From positions 620,001 through 684,000 of the forward strand of contig NZ_CP019450.1 of assembly GCF_001983995.1 (NCBI RefSeq): a stretch of 64,000 nucleotides of DNA, read 5' to 3'. Made by a program: the position numbers and the translations under genes. Below the pieces are notes generated by a model that was not told where the DNA came from, did no database searches, and saw nothing but the letters and a program-made list of their open reading frames with translations. Of the stretch, positions 61,432 to 64,000 are shown one piece after another (positions within the stretch are counted from its first letter, which is position 1; each line of letters starts with the position of its first letter). The DNA is from Halioglobus japonicus. Lineage in GTDB: Bacteria > Pseudomonadota > Gammaproteobacteria > Pseudomonadales > Halieaceae.

Positions 61432-62196
61432 TTACAGCTCGATATCGTAATCCATGATGATCGGCGCGTGATTAGAGAACTCACGGCTCTTATAGATCGC
61501 GCCGTAGTCCACCGCGTACTGCAGACCTTTGGAAATCACGTGGAAGTCTGTGCGCCAGCCGTTGGAGCTGCGGTCACCTTCCGGCCACCAGCTGAACTCG
61601 TCCTGGTCTGAGTTGATTTCGCGGAAGGCGTCGACATAGCCTTCTTCCAGCAGAGAGTTAATCCACTGGCGCTCCTCGGCGAGGAAACCCGGCACCGTGC
61701 TGTTGCGCTCGGTGTCCTGGAGGTCGCCCGGCGTGTGGACGATGTTCCAGTTGCCGCAGATGATGAATTCTCGGCGCTTGTTGCGCACTTTCTGCAGGTG
61801 ATTGCCCAGCAGCTCGAAGAACTCGTTCTTGCGGGCCAGCTGGTCCGCATTGCCCGGTTCGGCATAGGGTGCCAGCAGGCAGCCCACGCTGATGTTTTCA
61901 TAGTCCGCCTGGATATAGCGGCCTTCCATGTCGAAGTCGGCGAAGCCCAGGCCCGTCATGATGGCCTTGGGCAGCTGGCGGCAGTAAATGGCCACGCCAT
62001 TGGCCTTGCCGTCGACGTCGTCAAAGAAATAGGGGTTGTACTCTTCAGGGAAGTAGAGGTTGTCCTGCAGGTCGTATTCCGAGCACCGCAAATCCTGGAT
62101 GCAGATAAAATCTGCGTCCTGCTCTTTCAGCCAGTCGTAAAAACCTTTGTCGGCGGCGTTTTTAACGCCGTCAGCGCTGAAACTGATGATCCTCAT
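61432..62196 (-). CDS. Crc-like protein of the exonuclease III (EEP) superfamily
   Basis: A 254-residue protein with the exonuclease III fold pattern (MRIISFSADGVKNAADKGFYDWL, GLGFADFDMEGRYIQADY in pieces, RREFIICGNWN, SWWPEGD). Catalytic residues are altered: the Glu of LQE is Asp35 in ICIQD, the GDxN Asp is Asn in GNWN, and the SDH Asp is Asn in SNHAP. Pseudomonas Crc, a non-nuclease partner of Hfq in carbon catabolite repression, shows similar losses and sits between rph and pyrE as here. I therefore favour a Crc-like regulator over an active exonuclease III. Confidence 0.75.
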   Translation of the reverse strand: MRIISFSADGVKNAADKGFYDWLKEQDADFICIQDLRCSEYDLQDNLYFPEEYNPYFFDDVDGKANGVAIYCRQLPKAIMTGLGFADFDMEGRYIQADYENISVGCLLAPYAEPGNADQLARKNEFFELLGNHLQKVRNKRREFIICGNWNIVHTPGDLQDTERNSTVPGFLAEERQWINSLLEEGYVDAFREINSDQDEFSWWPEGDRSSNGWRTDFHVISKGLQYAVDYGAIYKSREFSNHAPIIMDYDIEL

Positions 62197-62467
62197 TGCT
62201 TACGTGGTCCCTTTATATATGAGGGTGTATGATACCCAGCCGGTGCCGTCACAGCATGCTGTGATGAGCGCGAACTATTCATTATGCAATTTTCGATTGC
62301 AACAGACTATCGTTATGACCACCATTAATTATTACTATTCTGGCTCACAGGGCCGGCTCGTGGTCATGACCTAAATCAGCATTTTAGCTGGGAATCAGAC
62401 GAATACAAAGTGGGATGATGCCCGGACCGGGGTCGGACCCAAGCTAATCAGAGGAGTTTGTAGACCC
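62197..62467. other. pyrE upstream intergenic region with a perfect palindrome
   Basis: About 270 bases between the divergent crc-like gene and pyrE. At 62249-62264 lies the perfect 16-base palindrome TCACAGCATGCTGTGA. Further right is an AT-rich stretch (62265-62340). A ribosome binding site AGAGGAG precedes pyrE. The palindrome has the CRP half-site words in inverted order, so it is not a canonical CRP site. Confidence 0.5.
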
Positions 62468-63109
62468 ATGGAGGCCTACCAGAAAGAATTTATCGAGCTC
62501 GCGCAGGACTACGAAGTACTGAAATTCGGCGAGTTCACCCTGAAGTCGGGCCGCATCAGCCCCTACTTTTTCAATGCTGGTGCTTTTGCCAGCGGCCGCG
62601 CTCTGGCTGCGTTGGGCCGCTGTTATGCTCGGCGCATTGTTGAATCCGGTATCGAGTTTGATGTTTTGCTGGGCCCCGCTTACAAGGGGATTCCCCTGGC
62701 GGCTGTGACGGCTGTGGCGCTTGCCGATGAACACGGCATGGATGTGCCCTTTGCCTATAACCGCAAGGAGGCCAAGGATCATGGTGAAGGTGGCGTGCTC
62801 GTTGGGGCGCCCCTGGAAGGGCGGGTGCTGGTGATTGATGATGTGATTACAGCCGGCACCGCAGTGCGCGAAGTCATCACCATGATTGAGTCCGCCGGTG
62901 CCACCCTCGCGGGTGTGGCCATCGGGCTGGATCGACAGGAGCGCGGCAAGGGCGAGCAGTCTGCCATCCAGGAACTGGAGCAGGCTTACGGCATCCCGGT
63001 GATGGGCATTATTCAGATGGGCCACATCATCGATTACCTCGAGGCGCGTGGCGATCGGGCGCTAGCCCTGGCCGCTATGAAGGAATACCGCAGCCAATAT
63101 GGCGTTTGA
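62468..63109 (+). CDS. pyrE: Orotate phosphoribosyltransferase
   Basis: A 213-residue enzyme of pyrimidine synthesis converting orotate and PRPP to OMP. It begins [29 protein letters not shown] in two conserved pieces. The PRPP-binding motif [16 protein letters not shown] and the flexible-loop region [14 protein letters not shown] are present. It is the usual neighbour of crc/rph and slmA. Frame and length are normal. Confidence 0.97.
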   Translation: MEAYQKEFIELAQDYEVLKFGEFTLKSGRISPYFFNAGAFASGRALAALGRCYARRIVESGIEFDVLLGPAYKGIPLAAVTAVALADEHGMDVPFAYNRKEAKDHGEGGVLVGAPLEGRVLVIDDVITAGTAVREVITMIESAGATLAGVAIGLDRQERGKGEQSAIQELEQAYGIPVMGIIQMGHIIDYLEARGDRALALAAMKEYRSQYGV

Positions 63110-63147
63110 GCTTGTCGGCTGCGTTCCTTAAGCCTTATATTGGCCCC

Positions 63148-63813
63148 ATGAAGATAACGGAATATCTCACACTTGGGGCCTTTGTGGCTGCGCTACTGTT
63201 TGGCTCTACAGCCCAGGCAGCGAACCTCTATCGCTACAAGAACGACCAGGGCAACACCGTTGTGGACGATCACGTCCCACCGGAGCACGTCAAGAAAGGC
63301 TATGAGATTCTCAACTCCAAGGGTGTGGTGGTTGGCGTCGTACCGCGTGAATTGACCCCCGAAGAGCAGAAAATGGCGGATGCCGAAGAGCGCCGCGCGG
63401 CCCGGGCCAAGGCGGAAGAGCAGCGCCTGCGGGAATGGGATGAGTCCCTGTTGCTGCGATACTCCACGATTGAGGACATCGAGGCCGCCCAGGAGCGCGC
63501 TCTGATGGACCTGCGCATCCGCGTATCGATTCTGAAAGGCAATAAGCGCTCACTCAAACAGCAAATTGAGAACTACCAGACCCAGGCCGCAGAGATGGAA
63601 CGTCTGGGCCAGAAGGTCGATGACAAGCGCCTCCAGGCGATTGACGATCTGCAGCGTGAAGTCGCGGCCACAGACAAGGCTATTGCCGAGCGTGAGCGGG
63701 AGATTCAGTCAGTGAACGCCGGCTACGCGGCCGATATTGAACGCTTCACCATGCTGCTGGATATGGTGGAATTCCGCCGCCAGCAATCCCTCAAGAAAGA
63801 CGATCCCTACTAG
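63148..63813 (+). CDS. DUF4124-domain exported protein with coiled coil
   Basis: A 221-residue protein with a signal peptide (about 1-24, ending AQA) and an N-terminal DUF4124 segment (NLYRYKNDQGNTVVDDHVPP). A long, highly charged coiled-coil region follows to about residue 200 (repeating Glu/Arg/Gln/Leu). The function of DUF4124 is unknown; such proteins are periplasmic. ATG at 63148 was chosen because it gives the signal peptide; the frame is open to 63106. It is convergent with slmA. Confidence 0.82.
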   Translation: MKITEYLTLGAFVAALLFGSTAQAANLYRYKNDQGNTVVDDHVPPEHVKKGYEILNSKGVVVGVVPRELTPEEQKMADAEERRAARAKAEEQRLREWDESLLLRYSTIEDIEAAQERALMDLRIRVSILKGNKRSLKQQIENYQTQAAEMERLGQKVDDKRLQAIDDLQREVAATDKAIAEREREIQSVNAGYAADIERFTMLLDMVEFRRQQSLKKDDPY

Positions 63814-63835
63814 CCCCATTGGCGGCTGGCTGAAC

Positions 63836-64000
63836 TCAGGAGTGGGCGTAGCTGCTGCTCGGTCCGGGTGCTGGCTGGCTGACAGCCTCGCGGAAGAAAC
63901 CATCGATCAACAGATCCCACTGGGCCTTCCAGCCTTCGGTGGGGGTGCGCTTGAAGCCGGAGCGAACGTATTGCGAGATACGCCCTTCGGCGGCGGCCAT
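63836..64000 (-). CDS. slmA: Nucleoid occlusion factor SlmA, C-terminal part (runs off the window)
   Basis: The minus strand encodes 54 residues before a TGA: AEGRISQYVRSGFKRTPTEGW followed by KAQWDLLIDGFF and a short tail. The core matches the end of SlmA (pattern EGR..Q.VRS.FK..PTE.W..QW), a TetR-fold protein that blocks FtsZ assembly over DNA. Position next to pyrE is as in E. coli and Pseudomonas. The start and DNA-binding domain lie beyond the right edge. Confidence 0.85.
   Translation of the reverse strand: MAAAEGRISQYVRSGFKRTPTEGWKAQWDLLIDGFFREAVSQPAPGPSSSYAHS

Noticed and set aside
61530..61550. CACGTG-containing sequence resembling half of a parS site
   Set aside because: Only one side matches the parS consensus and it lies within the crc-like coding sequence.
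62249..62264. CRP-binding site
   Set aside because: The half-site words are present but in the order TCACA-N6-TGTGA, the inverse of the CRP consensus TGTGA-N6-TCACA.

Overview
The window looks like the replication-origin region of a marine gammaproteobacterium, most likely of the Halieaceae/OM60-NOR5 (Cellvibrionales) type. This rests on recognised proteins and gene order, not on a database search. The order dnaN-dnaA-(oriC)-rpmH-rnpA-yidD-yidC-mnmE ... mnmG-rsmG-parA-parB-atpIBEFHAGDC ... glmU-glmS is the classic origin block. Near the right end, rph / crc-like / pyrE / slmA and ubiA-ubiC next to rubredoxin genes follow the Pseudomonas arrangement. Marine-type features include a K+-dependent membrane pyrophosphatase, a TRAP transporter, agmatine catabolism and a fused rubredoxin-rubredoxin reductase.

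Layout. 0-1.5 kb: 3' part of a phospholipase D-like gene. 1.5-8.7 kb: dnaN and dnaA leftward, an AT-rich oriC with DnaA boxes, then rpmH, rnpA, yidD, yidC and mnmE rightward. 8.7-16.6 kb: an accessory block splits mnmE from mnmG. It holds a second origin-like AT-rich stretch, remnants of a DUF924 gene and an acyl-CoA dehydrogenase, an M2 dipeptidase, two broken hotdog thioesterases, hppA and two alpha/beta hydrolases. 16.6-28.5 kb: mnmG, rsmG, parAB and the complete ATP synthase operon, ending in a strong intrinsic terminator. 28.5-29.6 kb: a decayed C-methyltransferase. 29.6-32.4 kb: aguBA and a TrmB-like regulator with twin operators. 32.5-35.7 kb: glmU-glmS for UDP-GlcNAc synthesis. 35.8-40.4 kb: a metalloprotease-like lipoprotein, a small secreted protein, a SPOR protein and hexR. 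40.5-50.4 kb: uvrD, a split TRAP transporter, yciA, yaaA, a DUF938 protein, a GNAT-like protein, ubiA and ubiC. 50.5-63.8 kb: rubredoxin fusion, DUF1415, recG, oxyR, ridA, spoT, rpoZ, gmk, yicC, rph, crc-like, pyrE, a DUF4124 protein, and the C-terminus of slmA at the right edge.

Three housekeeping genes (mnmE, atpA, gmk) are each interrupted by what reads as one missing G in a G-containing run. All three have lengths of 3n+2, which points to consensus undercalls rather than true gene loss. The thioesterase, DUF924/dehydrogenase and methyltransferase debris looks at least partly like real decay.

The least explained sequence is non-coding. (1) Between rph and the crc-like gene lie two well-formed copies and one weak copy of a structured repeat. 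Their long stems differ only at G-U-compatible positions, and their small hairpins carry compensatory changes. (2) A 196-bp nested palindrome with 27-bp perfect ends lies between the DUF1415 gene and recG. (3) Twin TGTCA-N9-TGACA operators 73 bp apart flank the glmU promoter.
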